Below, one piece after another: positions 47,541 through 55,958 of a stretch of DNA of 64,000 nucleotides; positions within the stretch are counted from its first letter, which is position 1; every line of letters starts with the position of its first letter. Source of the stretch: Tranquillimonas rosea (GTDB lineage: Bacteria > Pseudomonadota > Alphaproteobacteria > Rhodobacterales > Rhodobacteraceae); NCBI RefSeq assembly GCF_900111315.1, contig NZ_FOGU01000004.1:186001-250000 (forward strand), given 5' to 3'. The position numbers and the translations under genes are program-made. The notes beneath the pieces are model-generated. The model was not told the origin of the DNA. It saw only the letters and a program-made list of their open reading frames with translations, and made no database searches.

Positions 47541-48002
47541 ATGATCGACGCCGGCCAGACCGCCCCCGACTTCACCCTGCCCCGCGATGGCGGCGGCGAG
47601 ATCACCCTGTCAGAACTGAAGGGACGCAAGGTCGTGCTGTATTTCTATCCGCGCGACGACACCTCGGGCTGCACGAAGGAAGCCGTCGCCTTCACCGAGC
47701 ACGCCGACGCCTTCGAGGCGGCGGACGTGACCGTTCTGGGCGTGTCGAAGGACACGGTCGCCAAGCACGACAAGTTCCGCGACAAGCACGGGCTGGGGAT
47801 CGCGCTCTTGTCCGATGCCGAGGGCGATGTCTGCGAGCGCTACGGCGTCTGGGCCGAGAAGAAGATGTACGGCAAGACCTTCATGGGGATCGAGCGGACG
47901 ACCTTCCTGATCGACCGCGAGGGCGTCGTGGCGAAGGTCTGGCCCAAGGTGAAGGTGCAAGACCACGCCGAAGAGGTGCTGTCGGAGGCGAAGGCGCTCT
48001 GA
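47541..48002 (+). CDS. bcp: Thioredoxin-dependent peroxiredoxin (Bcp/PrxQ)
   Basis: Reduces peroxides in the cytoplasm. The 153 residues show the peroxidatic cysteine 44 in PRDDTSGCTKEAVAF and the conserved arginine in FMGIERTTFLIDR. The position five residues after the peroxidatic cysteine, occupied by the resolving cysteine in E. coli Bcp, is not a cysteine; the only other one is residue 98, so it may work as a 1-Cys or atypical enzyme. AGGAG stands upstream. Diverges from the AsmA-like gene. Confidence 0.93.
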   Translation: MIDAGQTAPDFTLPRDGGGEITLSELKGRKVVLYFYPRDDTSGCTKEAVAFTEHADAFEAADVTVLGVSKDTVAKHDKFRDKHGLGIALLSDAEGDVCERYGVWAEKKMYGKTFMGIERTTFLIDREGVVAKVWPKVKVQDHAEEVLSEAKAL

Positions 48003-48066
48003 GCCACCGCTTGCGCCCTGCGCCCCACGCGATAGAGACGCCGCCGACAGGCAGCGGAGGCATGAC

Positions 48067-48906
48067 ATGACCGGGACGAGCGCGACGACACTGGCCCAGA
48101 TGGCCACCGAGGTGCTGACCACCGCCGACGCCCGCGCCAAGACCGCGCTGTCGCGCCAGTACGCTGCCGCGTGGCGCGCTTCGCGCGAGGAAGACGCGAC
48201 CGGGATCGCCGTCGGCACCGCCACGCCGCCGCTGCGCCCGGCCCGTCCCGACCGGCCCGAGCTGCTGGACCCGCGCGAGGTACCGCGGCGCCGGCCGGGC
48301 ACGCCCGAGGGGCGCAAGGCCATCCTGCACGCCGTCGCCCATATCGAGCTGAACGCCGTCGACCTGCACTGGGACGTGATCGCGCGGTTCAGCGGCATGC
48401 CGCTGCCGGCGGGGTACTTCGACGACTGGGTGCAGGCCGCCGACGACGAGTCCAAGCACTTCAACCTGATGGCCGATTGCCTGGAGGCGATGGGCAGCCA
48501 TTACGGCGCCCTGCCCGCCCATGCCGGAATTTGGCGCGCGGCCGAGGAGACCGCCGATGACATCATGGGCCGCCTCGCCGTGGTGCCGATGGTGCTCGAA
48601 GCGCGCGGGCTCGACGTGACGCCGGGCATGATCGAGATCTTCCGCAAGGCGGGCGATGCGGATGCCGTCGCCGCGCTCGAGACGATCTATTCCGAAGAGG
48701 TCAGCCACGTCGCCTACGGCTCGAAGTGGTTCCACTTCCTGTGCGGCCGCGAGGACCGCGACCCAAAACCGTTCTTCCACGAGCTTGTCCGCCGCTATTT
48801 CCACGGTGCGCTGAAGCCGCCGTTCAACACCGAAAAGCGCGCCGAGGCCGGTCTGCCGCCCGATTTCTACTGGCCCCTTGCCGAGGATATGCCCCCGAAA
48901 CCGTGA
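48067..48906 (+). CDS. Ferritin-like DUF455 protein
   Basis: A 279-residue ferritin-like helical bundle of the DUF455 group. The diiron-type ligands appear in AHIELNAVDLHWD, DDESKHFNLM and SEEVSHVAYGSKW. Related MiaE-like proteins hydroxylate tRNA or bind iron, but no activity is assigned here. It follows bcp by 64 bases on the same strand, fitting an oxidative-stress or iron theme. The conserved neighbours bcp-DUF455-M23 are found in relatives. Confidence 0.87.
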   Translation: MTGTSATTLAQMATEVLTTADARAKTALSRQYAAAWRASREEDATGIAVGTATPPLRPARPDRPELLDPREVPRRRPGTPEGRKAILHAVAHIELNAVDLHWDVIARFSGMPLPAGYFDDWVQAADDESKHFNLMADCLEAMGSHYGALPAHAGIWRAAEETADDIMGRLAVVPMVLEARGLDVTPGMIEIFRKAGDADAVAALETIYSEEVSHVAYGSKWFHFLCGREDRDPKPFFHELVRRYFHGALKPPFNTEKRAEAGLPPDFYWPLAEDMPPKP

Positions 48907-49024
48907 GTCGCGGCCGAAATTATCGGCGAAAAATTGCCAAACAAAGTCCTGATCCCGCTCACGCTTCGTCACGCTGGCTAAACTTGTTGCTTGTGAGACA
49001 CGCTGCCGGTACCCATCCGGTTAA

Positions 49025-49048
49025 GGCCCGGGAGGGGGAAACCGGGCC
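49025..49048 (+). repeat. Hairpin in the leader of the M23 peptidase gene
   Basis: Seven-base stem GGCCCGG/CCGGGCC with a purine loop GAGGGGGAAA, 38 bases before the peptidase start. No T-tract. The loop displays a Shine-Dalgarno-like purine string, so it may compete with or present a ribosome-binding site. Confidence 0.45.
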
Positions 49049-49086
49049 AGCTTGAGGACAAGGGCAACCTACGGGGCATCAGGGAC

Positions 49087-50403
49087 GTGACATCACCGAA
49101 AGCGAGCAAGTTGGGAGCGTTCGTCGAGCGCGCCTTCCCGGAACAGCGGCTATTTCTCAAGTCGGACACCGAAACGCGGTTCGTCCGACTCTCCCCCACC
49201 ACGCAACTGGTCGCCATCTCGGGCAGTGCCCTCGTCGTCGGCTGGACGATCGTGGCATCGGCCATCGTGATGATGGACACCATCGGCTCGGGCTCTCTTC
49301 GCGAACAGGCGGCACGTGAGCAGCAGACATACGAACAGCGCCTGAATGCGCTGGCGAAGGAACGCGACGCCAACGCCGAGAACGCCCGCGACGCGATCTC
49401 GCGGTTCAATGCGGCGCTCGGCCAGGTCTCGGAGATGCAGACCGCGCTTCTCGCCTCGGAAACCCGCCGGCGCGAGGCCGAGACCGGCGTCGCCGCCGCA
49501 CAGGACACGTTGCGCAAGGTCATCAAGGATCGCGACGCCGCCCAGACCAAGGTCGCCTCTCTGCGGGCCGAGCTGGACGGCGAGGCGGCCGAGGACGACA
49601 AGCGCGACGTCGCCCAACTCGAGACGACGCTCGACTTCATGACGGCGGCGCTGTCCGACACCGCGGGCCAGCGCGACGCGCTCGCCGCCGAGGCCGAGGA
49701 TGCCGAGGCCTTCGCCGAGAAGATGATCCTCGAGGCCCGGCTCAAGCAGGAGCGCAACGACCGCATCTTCAGCCAGCTCGAAGACGCGGTGACCGTGTCG
49801 GTCAAGCCGCTCGACAAGATGTTCGAAAGTGCCGGCCTCGATCCCGACCAGCTGATCTCGACCGTGCGCCGCGGCTATTCCGGACAGGGCGGCCCGCTGA
49901 CTCCGCTGTCGCTCTCGACCAAGGGCGAAGGCCCCGACGCCGACGGCATGCGCGCCAACTCGATCCTCGAGCGTCTGGACGAGATGAACCTCTACCGGAT
50001 CGCCGCGCAGAAGGCGCCGTTCTCGATCCCGCTGAAGAGTTCGTTCCGCTTCACCAGCGGCTTCGGCAAGCGCTGGGGCCGGATGCACGAGGGCACCGAC
50101 TTCGCCGCGCCGCACGGCACGCCGATCTACGCCACCGCCGACGGTGTGGTCACCCATGCGGGCTGGATGTCGGGCTATGGCCGGCTGGTGAAGATCCAGC
50201 ACGAATTCGGAATCGAGACACGTTACGCACACCAGTCCCAGATTCGCGTCAAGGTCGGGCAAAGGGTCTCGCGCGGCGAGCGCATCGGTGATATGGGCAA
50301 TTCAGGACGTTCGACAGGCACTCATCTTCACTATGAGGTCCGCGTCAACGGAAAGCCCGTGAATCCGATGACTTACATCAAGGCTGCGAGAGATGTTTTC
50401 TAA
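49087..50403 (+). CDS. M23 family metallopeptidase with DUF5930 region
   Basis: A membrane-anchored cell-wall endopeptidase of 438 residues, GTG start. One helix near 40-60 (LVAISGSALVVGWTIVASAIV) is followed by a long coiled coil (about 70-230) and a C-terminal peptidase_M23 domain whose zinc ligands lie in RMHEGTDFAAPHG, and HLHYEVRVNGKPVNP. The N-terminal part fits DUF5930. Its last 11 bases overlap the bactofilin gene, a pairing known to link a cytoskeletal scaffold with localised peptidoglycan cutting. Confidence 0.9.
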   Translation: MTSPKASKLGAFVERAFPEQRLFLKSDTETRFVRLSPTTQLVAISGSALVVGWTIVASAIVMMDTIGSGSLREQAAREQQTYEQRLNALAKERDANAENARDAISRFNAALGQVSEMQTALLASETRRREAETGVAAAQDTLRKVIKDRDAAQTKVASLRAELDGEAAEDDKRDVAQLETTLDFMTAALSDTAGQRDALAAEAEDAEAFAEKMILEARLKQERNDRIFSQLEDAVTVSVKPLDKMFESAGLDPDQLISTVRRGYSGQGGPLTPLSLSTKGEGPDADGMRANSILERLDEMNLYRIAAQKAPFSIPLKSSFRFTSGFGKRWGRMHEGTDFAAPHGTPIYATADGVVTHAGWMSGYGRLVKIQHEFGIETRYAHQSQIRVKVGQRVSRGERIGDMGNSGRSTGTHLHYEVRVNGKPVNPMTYIKAARDVF

Positions 50404-50980
50404 GAGCAAGATCAACGAGCCCGGCCCGAAACAGGGCGGCGAGGCGACAGAGGACCGGTCCGCCACCGACACCACCTCCGCTGCCAAGACCTCGACCGAG
50501 TTCCAGCCTTCGTCGCAGCCGAAGGCCAAGCCGCCGGCATCGGTCCTGTCGTCCGACCTGACGGTCAAGGGCAATCTCAAGACCACGGGCGACATCCAGA
50601 TCGAGGGCACGATCGAGGGCGACATCCGCGCACACCTGCTGACCGTCGGCGAGAACGCCACTGTCAAGGGTGAGGTCATGGCCGACGACGTCGTCGTGAA
50701 CGGCCGCGTCGTGGGCCGTGTCCGCGGCCTCAAGGTACGCCTGACCTCCACCGCGCGTGTCGAGGGCGACATCATCCACAAGACCATCGCGATCGAGAGC
50801 GGCGCCCATTTCGAGGGCTCCGTGCAGCGGCGCGACGACCCCCTGAACAGTTCGCAACAGACCCAGCAGTCGGGCCAGAGCGCCACGACCGGCAGGGCCC
50901 AGGGCGGCCAGCAGACGCCGACCCCGAACGGCAGCGCCGCACCCACGGGCAAGGCGCAGTCGACCGAACAAAAGGGCTGA
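50393..50980 (+). CDS. Bactofilin
   Basis: A polymer-forming cytoskeletal protein of 195 residues. The central domain (about 48-140) is the triangular beta-helix repeat: SDLTVKGNLKTTGDIQIEGT, IEGDIRAHLLTVGENATVKG, EVMADDVVVNGRVVG, RVEGDIIHKTIAIESGAHFEG. Both ends are disordered, the C-terminal one rich in Gln, Thr and Ser. It overlaps the M23 gene by 11 bases and ends before a strong terminator, so the two form a coupled unit. Confidence 0.95.
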   Translation: MFSKSKINEPGPKQGGEATEDRSATDTTSAAKTSTEFQPSSQPKAKPPASVLSSDLTVKGNLKTTGDIQIEGTIEGDIRAHLLTVGENATVKGEVMADDVVVNGRVVGRVRGLKVRLTSTARVEGDIIHKTIAIESGAHFEGSVQRRDDPLNSSQQTQQSGQSATTGRAQGGQQTPTPNGSAAPTGKAQSTEQKG

Positions 50981-51020
50981 CACTTCCCCGCCCCTCGCCG
51001 GGCAGGACACCTCTTTCGAC

Positions 51021-51056
51021 GGCCCCGCAGGCAGCCCCTGCGGGGCCGTTTCGTTT
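51021..51056 (+). terminator. Intrinsic terminator after the bactofilin gene
   Basis: Near-perfect 11-bp stem GGCCCCGCAGG/CCTGCGGGGCC with a short loop, then GTTTCGTTTT. Confidence 0.9.
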
Positions 51057-51105
51057 TGCGGCAAGGGGGGCGTGACGAGGTCAGGGAGCGCGCCGGACGG
51101 CCCCC

Positions 51106-51142
51106 AAAAAAACGAAGGCCCCGGGGCATCCCCGGGGCCTTG
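51106..51142 (-). terminator. Intrinsic terminator of tRNA-Val
   Basis: Minus-strand 11-12 bp stem AAGGCCCCGGGG/CCCCGGGGCCTT followed by CGTTTTTTT, just after the encoded CCA of tRNA-Val. It faces the bactofilin terminator. Confidence 0.88.
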
Positions 51143-51145
51143 GTA

Positions 51146-51220
51146 TGGTGGGCGATAGAAGATTCGAACTTCTGACATCTTCGATGTGAACGAAGCGCTC
51201 TACCACTGAGCTAATCGCCC
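51146..51220 (-). tRNA. tRNA-Val (CAC)
   Basis: A 75-base cloverleaf on the minus strand: acceptor GGGCGAT/ATCGCCC, D-arm TAGCTCAGTGGTAGAGC, anticodon stem CTTCG/CGAAG around TTCACAT (anticodon CAC, reading GUG), T-arm AGAAG-TTCGAAT-CTTCT, and an encoded CCA. It lies 13 bases after the stop of the HU-like gene. Confidence 0.96.
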
Positions 51221-51230
51221 GACGGCGGTT

Positions 51231-51259
51231 CTATTAGCCGTCCTCGCCGCGGTCCGCAA
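51231..51259 (-). promoter_or_regulatory. Promoter of tRNA-Val inside the HU-like gene's end
   Basis: TTGCGG and TAATAG with 17 bases between, on the minus strand. The -10 hexamer overlaps the HU-like gene's TAA stop and lies 10 bases before the tRNA, so the tRNA has its own start of transcription. Confidence 0.55.
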
Positions 51260-51668
51260 GGGGCGAAGTGGTGCTTTTGTCGCTCTCCGGAGCGGTCTCT
51301 TTGCCGTCGGTCTCGTGTATCATCCGTGTCGGTCGGCGAAGGCGCAGATTCAGCACCCGGGCGTTCGCCTTGTCCTTGACGTTGTTGATCTTCGTCTTGC
51401 CAAGCGGCGGCAGGTTGAGGTCGCGCCCCTCGGACAGCGCCTCGCCCAGCACCGCCAGCGTGGCCTCGACCGCCGGCTTGGCGTCGCGCTTCTTCACGCC
51501 CGACGCCGCCACCACGCGGTCGATCAGGTCCTTCTTCTTCAGCTCGGGCGCGCTCACCATCGGGGTCGGCGCGGTCACGACCGTCGTCGATGCGGCGTCG
51601 CGCGTCGCAGGCCCCTCGTCCGGCGGCCCCGCGGGCGGTCGTTTCGGGCGACTCGTACTGGAAACCAT
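51234..51668 (-). CDS. HU/IHF-like DNA-binding protein with degenerate arm
   Basis: A 144-residue protein with an HU-type helical body (APELKKKDLIDRVVAASGVKKRDAKPAVEATLAVLGEALSEG, in pieces) after a 40-residue disordered N-terminus and before an acidic, Ser-rich tail (ETAPESDKSTTSPLADRGEDG, in part). The beta-arm motif RNPxTGE of true HU/IHF is missing; the strand region reads LPPLGKTKINNVKDKANARV. It may dimerise or bind DNA without the usual bending prolines. Located just upstream of tRNA-Val. Start ATG at a position typical for the group; family call by shape and motifs. Confidence 0.75.
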   Translation of the reverse strand: MVSSTSRPKRPPAGPPDEGPATRDAASTTVVTAPTPMVSAPELKKKDLIDRVVAASGVKKRDAKPAVEATLAVLGEALSEGRDLNLPPLGKTKINNVKDKANARVLNLRLRRPTRMIHETDGKETAPESDKSTTSPLADRGEDG

Positions 51669-51870
51669 GTCTGCCTCGGGATTGTCTTCGCTCGGTCGGT
51701 CCGCACGCTAGGACGTTCCCGCCCGGCTGTCACGGGCGGCCGGGGCGCGTGCCCAAAATCCCGGCAGCCCCGCGATCCGCGCGGCGCGTCCTGCCCTGCG
51801 GCGGCGGGCATCGGTTCTCATCCGCCCGCGACCGGCCTAGCGTGGCAGCGGACACCAAAGGAGACATCCG

Positions 51871-52782
51871 ATGCCGCACCGCCTGGCCCTCGTCGCACTC
51901 GCCACCGCTTTGCCCTTCTCCGCCGCGGCACAGACGCTGGACGATACGCCCCGCCTCGCCGTCATGTCCGCGTTCCAGCCGGAATGGACCGCGCTGGAAG
52001 AGGGATTGGCCGACCCTGAAGACCACGTCATCAACGGCAAGCGCTTCGTGACCGGAGAGATCGCGGGTCAGGACGTGGTGCTCGTCTTGTCGGGCGTCAG
52101 CATGGTCAACGCGGCGATGACGACGCAGATGACACTCGACGCCTTCGACATCGAGGGGATCGTGTTCTCCGGGATCGCGGGTGGCGTCGACCCAGATCTG
52201 AACATCGGGGACGTGGTCGTCGCCGCGCAGTGGGGCCAGTACCTCGACACGATCATGGCGCGCGAGACGGAAGACGGTTTCAGCATTCCGCCGTGGATGA
52301 CCTCTGACTTCGCCCCCTTCGGCATGATCCATACCCGCAACCAGACGGTCATCTCCGCCCGCAGCGACACGCCCGAAACCCGCTTCTGGTTTCCCGCGGA
52401 TGACGCGATGCTGTCGGTGGCCGAGGTCGTGGCCGGCAGCCTGACGCTGGACGAGTGCAGCGCAGAGACGGAGTGCCTGTCCGACACGCCCCGGATCGTC
52501 GTGGGCGGCAACGGCGTGTCGGGCGCGGCCTTCGTGGACAACGCCGACCTGCGAACCTGGGCGTTCGACACGTTCGATGCCCGCGTGCTCGACATGGAAA
52601 GCGCCGCGGTGGCGCAGGTCGCCTATGTCAACGAGGTGCCGTTCATCGCCTTCCGCTCCCTCTCCGACCTGGCCGGGGGCGGCGACGAGGACAACGAGAT
52701 GGAGACCTTCATGGACCTCGCCGCCGGCAACAGCGCAACGGTCGTCCGGGCCTTCCTGTCGACCTGGGGCGAGCGCGGGTGA
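51871..52782 (+). CDS. Exported MTA/SAH nucleosidase-like protein
   Basis: A 303-residue PNP_UDP-family protein. The fold and active-site residues match 5'-methylthioadenosine/S-adenosylhomocysteine nucleosidase: Glu38 (SAFQPEW), Glu243 in DMESAAVAQV and Asp266 in RSLSDLAGG. Unlike the standard cytoplasmic enzyme it has a signal peptide (MPHRLALVALATALPFSAAAQ) and an inserted CSAETEC with two cysteines that could form a disulfide outside. It is also about 65 residues longer than E. coli MTAN. Converges on the DUF486 gene. Substrate in the periplasm unknown. Confidence 0.85.
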   Translation: MPHRLALVALATALPFSAAAQTLDDTPRLAVMSAFQPEWTALEEGLADPEDHVINGKRFVTGEIAGQDVVLVLSGVSMVNAAMTTQMTLDAFDIEGIVFSGIAGGVDPDLNIGDVVVAAQWGQYLDTIMARETEDGFSIPPWMTSDFAPFGMIHTRNQTVISARSDTPETRFWFPADDAMLSVAEVVAGSLTLDECSAETECLSDTPRIVVGGNGVSGAAFVDNADLRTWAFDTFDARVLDMESAAVAQVAYVNEVPFIAFRSLSDLAGGGDEDNEMETFMDLAAGNSATVVRAFLSTWGERG

Positions 52783-52788
52783 CGGCGC

Positions 52789-53151
52789 TCAACCGAGCGG
52801 CTTGAGAAACACCACGCCGGCGCCGCTCGCGATCAGGGCGAAGCCGAGCGCGTGGCTCCATGTGAGGCGCTCGCCGAGATAGAGCGCCGAAAAACCGGCG
52901 AAGACGATCAGGGTGATGACCTCCTGCATCGTCTTCAGCTCGGCCGCGGACCAGACCGCGTGGCCGATCCGGTTGGCAGGAACCGCGAGACAATATTCGA
53001 CAAGCGCAATGCACCAGCTGATCGCGACCACAGCCCAGAGCGGCGCGTGCGGAAACTTCAGGTGGCCATACCAGGCGAAGGTCATGAACACGTTCGACAG
53101 CGATAGCAGCACCAGCGGCGCCAGCGCCGGCCAGACAGGTGGAAGCGTCAC
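52789..53151 (-). CDS. DUF486 family membrane protein (GTG start)
   Basis: A 120-residue protein with four helices (LAPLVLLSLSNVFMTFAWYG, WAVVAISWCIALVEYCLAV, EVITLIVFAGFSALYLGE, SHALGFALIASGAGVVFL), one half of a small multidrug-resistance/DMT-type transporter and characteristic of DUF486. The GTG start follows GGAGA by six bases; a longer in-frame extension upstream looks random. Substrate unknown. Confidence 0.85.
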   Translation of the reverse strand: MTLPPVWPALAPLVLLSLSNVFMTFAWYGHLKFPHAPLWAVVAISWCIALVEYCLAVPANRIGHAVWSAAELKTMQEVITLIVFAGFSALYLGERLTWSHALGFALIASGAGVVFLKPLG

Positions 53152-53303
53152 GCACGATCTCCGTTGGCGGTGAGGGGCGGCGCCTGCTGGCTCCGGGCAT
53201 GCGGGGCGGCCGCCTGACGATTGCCCAGACCTAGCGCCGCAGCCGGATGGGTTCAATCGGTGGCGCGGGATGCCCTCGGGGCGACACAGGAGGAGACACA
53301 CGA

Positions 53304-53331
53304 AAAGGGCGCCCCCGAAGGGGCGCCCTTT
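53304..53331. terminator. Symmetric terminator after lon
   Basis: Perfect 12-bp stem AAAGGGCGCCCC/GGGGCGCCCTTT with loop CGAA, 24 bases after the lon stop. The flanking A and T runs make it active in both directions, and it lies where lon transcription should end. Confidence 0.8.
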
Positions 53332-53354
53332 CCCTATTCGATTTGTAGGGGCCG

Positions 53355-55769
53355 TCAGTGCGTGGTCGCGCTGGGGCCTTCCTCGCGGCGCTGTTGCTGC
53401 GCGCGGGCCGCTTCGGCCTCTTCCTCGGCCGCCTCGTCCCACTCGATCGGCTCGGGCTGCCGCACCAGCGCGTGCTTGAGCACGTCGGACACGTGGCTGA
53501 CCGGGATGATCTCGAGCCCCTCCTTCACGTTGTCGGGGATCTCGGCCAGGTCCTTGGCGTTCTCCTGCGGGATCAGGACGGTCTTGAGCCCGCCGCGCAG
53601 AGCCGCCAGCAGCTTTTCCTTGAGGCCGCCGATCTGCAGCGCGTTGCCGCGCAGCGTGACCTCGCCCGTCATGGCGACATCGCGCTTGACCGGGATGCCC
53701 GTCAGGACCGACACGATCGACGTGACCATTGCCAGGCCGGCCGACGGGCCGTCCTTGGGCGTGGCGCCCTCAGGGACGTGGACGTGGATGTCCATCGTGT
53801 CGAACTTCGGCGGCTTGACTCCGATCTGCGGCGCGATCGACCGCACGTAAGAGCTTGCCGCGTCGATCGACTCCTTCATCACGTCGCCCAGCTTGCCGGT
53901 CGTCTTCATCCGGCCCTTGCCGGGCAGCTTCAGCGCCTCGATCTGCAGCAGTTCGCCGCCGACCTGGGTGTAGGCCAGACCCGTGACCACGCCGACCTGG
54001 TCCTTTTCCTCGGCCAGACCATAGCGGAACTTCCGCACGCCGAGGAAATCGTCGAGGTTCTCGGCCGTGACCGTGACCTTGTCGGTCTCCTTCTTGATGA
54101 TCTTCGTGACCGCCTTCCGTGCGACCTTGGCGATCTCACGCTCGAGGTTACGCACGCCGGCCTCGCGGGTGTAGGTCCGGATCATCTCGTTCAGCGCGTC
54201 GTCGGTCAGCTCGAACTCGCCCTTCTTGAGGCCGTGGTTCTTGACCTGCTTGTCCAGCAGGTGCTGCTTGGCGATCTCGCGCTTCTCGTCCTCGGTGTAC
54301 CCGGCCAGCGGAATGATCTCCATCCGGTCCAGCAGCGGCTCCGGCATGTTGTAGGAGTTCGCCGTGGTCAGGAACATCACGTTCGACAGGTCGTATTCCA
54401 CCTCGAGATAGTGGTCGACGAAGGTTCCGTTCTGCTCGGGATCCAGCACCTCGAGCATGGCCGAGGCCGGGTCGCCGCGGAAGTCCTGGCCCATCTTGTC
54501 GATTTCGTCGAGCAGGATAAGCGGGTTGGTCGTCTTGGCCTTCTTCAGCGACTGGATGATCTTGCCCGGCATCGAGCCGATATAGGTCCGACGGTGGCCG
54601 CGGATCTCGGACTCGTCGCGGACGCCACCCAGCGAGATGCGGATGAACTCGCGCCCCGTGGCGCGGGCGACCGACTTGCCCAGCGACGTCTTGCCCACGC
54701 CCGGCGGGCCGACGAGGCACAGGATCGGACCCTTCAGCTTCTTCGAGCGCTGTTGCGTCGCAAGATACTCGACGATCCGCTCCTTCACCTTCTCGAGGCC
54801 GTAGTGGTCGTCGTCGAGAACCTTCTCGGCGCGGCCCAGATCCTTCTTTGTGCGGGACTTGTTGCCCCACGGGATCGACAGCATCCAGTCTAGGTAGTTG
54901 CGCACGACCGTCGCCTCGGCGGACATCGGGCTCATGTTCTTGAGCTTCTTGACCTCGGCATCGGCCTTCTCGCGCGCCTCGTCGGACAGCTTGGTGTCGG
55001 CGATGCGCTGCTCGAGCTCGGCGACCTCGTTCTGGCCGTCCTCGCCGTCGCCCAGCTCCTTCTGAATGGCCTTCATCTGCTCATTCAGATAGTACTCGCG
55101 CTGGGTCCGCTCCATCTGCGACTTGACGCGGGTCTTGATCTTCTTCTCGACCTGCAGGACCGACATCTCGCCCTGCATCAGGCCATAGACCTTCTCCAGC
55201 CGGTCGGCGACGCTCAGCGTCTCCAGAAGCTCCTGCTTCTGCTCGACTTCGACGCCCAGGTGACCGGCGACGAGGTCGGCCAGCTTGGCGCTTTCGCGGG
55301 TCTCGGACACCGAAGAGAGTGCCTCTTCGGGGATGTTCTTCTTGACCTTGGCGTACCGCTCGAACTCTTCGGCGACCGAGCGCACCAGCGCCTCGACGGT
55401 GGATTCGTCACCGGTCTCCTCGTCGAGCGTCTCGGCGTGGGCTTCGAAGAACTCGGCGTTCTCGACGAATTCGGTGATGCGGACGCGCGCCTTGCCCTCG
55501 ACCAGCACCTTCACCGTGCCGTCGGGCAGCTTGAGCAGCTGAAGCACATTGGCCAGCACGCCGGCCTTGTAGATGCCGTCTGCGCTGGGATCGTCGACGC
55601 TGGGGTCGATCTGGCTCGACAGCAGGATCTGCTTGTCGTCCGCCATAACCTCTTCCAGCGCCTTCACGGACTTTTCGCGGCCGACGAACAGCGGCACAAC
55701 CATGTGCGGAAAGACCACGATGTCCCGCAACGGCAGGACTGGGTAGGAATGGCTGAGTTGCTCGGTCAT
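53355..55769 (-). CDS. lon: ATP-dependent protease Lon
   Basis: Degrades misfolded and regulatory proteins. The 804 residues show the LON substrate-binding N-domain ([21 protein letters not shown], in part), the AAA+ module ([15 protein letters not shown] near 360, DEIDKMG) and the protease domain with catalytic Ser in [11 protein letters not shown] and Lys in [14 protein letters not shown]. The C-terminus is an Ala/Glu-rich helix. A sigma-32-type promoter upstream suggests heat-shock induction. AAAGGATAAAGC before the ATG supports the start. Confidence 0.97.
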   Translation of the reverse strand: MTEQLSHSYPVLPLRDIVVFPHMVVPLFVGREKSVKALEEVMADDKQILLSSQIDPSVDDPSADGIYKAGVLANVLQLLKLPDGTVKVLVEGKARVRITEFVENAEFFEAHAETLDEETGDESTVEALVRSVAEEFERYAKVKKNIPEEALSSVSETRESAKLADLVAGHLGVEVEQKQELLETLSVADRLEKVYGLMQGEMSVLQVEKKIKTRVKSQMERTQREYYLNEQMKAIQKELGDGEDGQNEVAELEQRIADTKLSDEAREKADAEVKKLKNMSPMSAEATVVRNYLDWMLSIPWGNKSRTKKDLGRAEKVLDDDHYGLEKVKERIVEYLATQQRSKKLKGPILCLVGPPGVGKTSLGKSVARATGREFIRISLGGVRDESEIRGHRRTYIGSMPGKIIQSLKKAKTTNPLILLDEIDKMGQDFRGDPASAMLEVLDPEQNGTFVDHYLEVEYDLSNVMFLTTANSYNMPEPLLDRMEIIPLAGYTEDEKREIAKQHLLDKQVKNHGLKKGEFELTDDALNEMIRTYTREAGVRNLEREIAKVARKAVTKIIKKETDKVTVTAENLDDFLGVRKFRYGLAEEKDQVGVVTGLAYTQVGGELLQIEALKLPGKGRMKTTGKLGDVMKESIDAASSYVRSIAPQIGVKPPKFDTMDIHVHVPEGATPKDGPSAGLAMVTSIVSVLTGIPVKRDVAMTGEVTLRGNALQIGGLKEKLLAALRGGLKTVLIPQENAKDLAEIPDNVKEGLEIIPVSHVSDVLKHALVRQPEPIEWDEAAEEEAEAARAQQQRREEGPSATTH

Positions 55770-55847
55770 GCTTTATCCTTTGTTGGCAAGAGGACGCTGG
55801 TCCCGAAATGCGGCAACCGTTTGATCCTCTCCGGTCTCGGCAATGGT

Positions 55848-55876
55848 ATTTGGGGTGCGCGCCTTCTGCGTTCAAC
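55848..55876 (-). promoter_or_regulatory. Sigma-32 (RpoH) heat-shock promoter for lon
   Basis: On the minus strand TTGAAC is followed after 14 bases by CCCCAAAT, close to the RpoH consensus CTTGAA-N13/14-CCCCATNT, about 79 bases before the lon start. lon is a classic RpoH target. Confidence 0.65.
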
Positions 55877-55958
55877 CACGGCCGCCCGCGGGTTGCCGGG
55901 CAGTGTGCCCTCCCCATTCATATGGGGCAAGGGCGTTCGCACGGCCACCCGCACGATG

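Noticed and set aside
53221-53850. A plus-strand frame over the lon 3' end
   Set aside because: Runs through the lon terminator and antisense to lon; no homology-like pattern.
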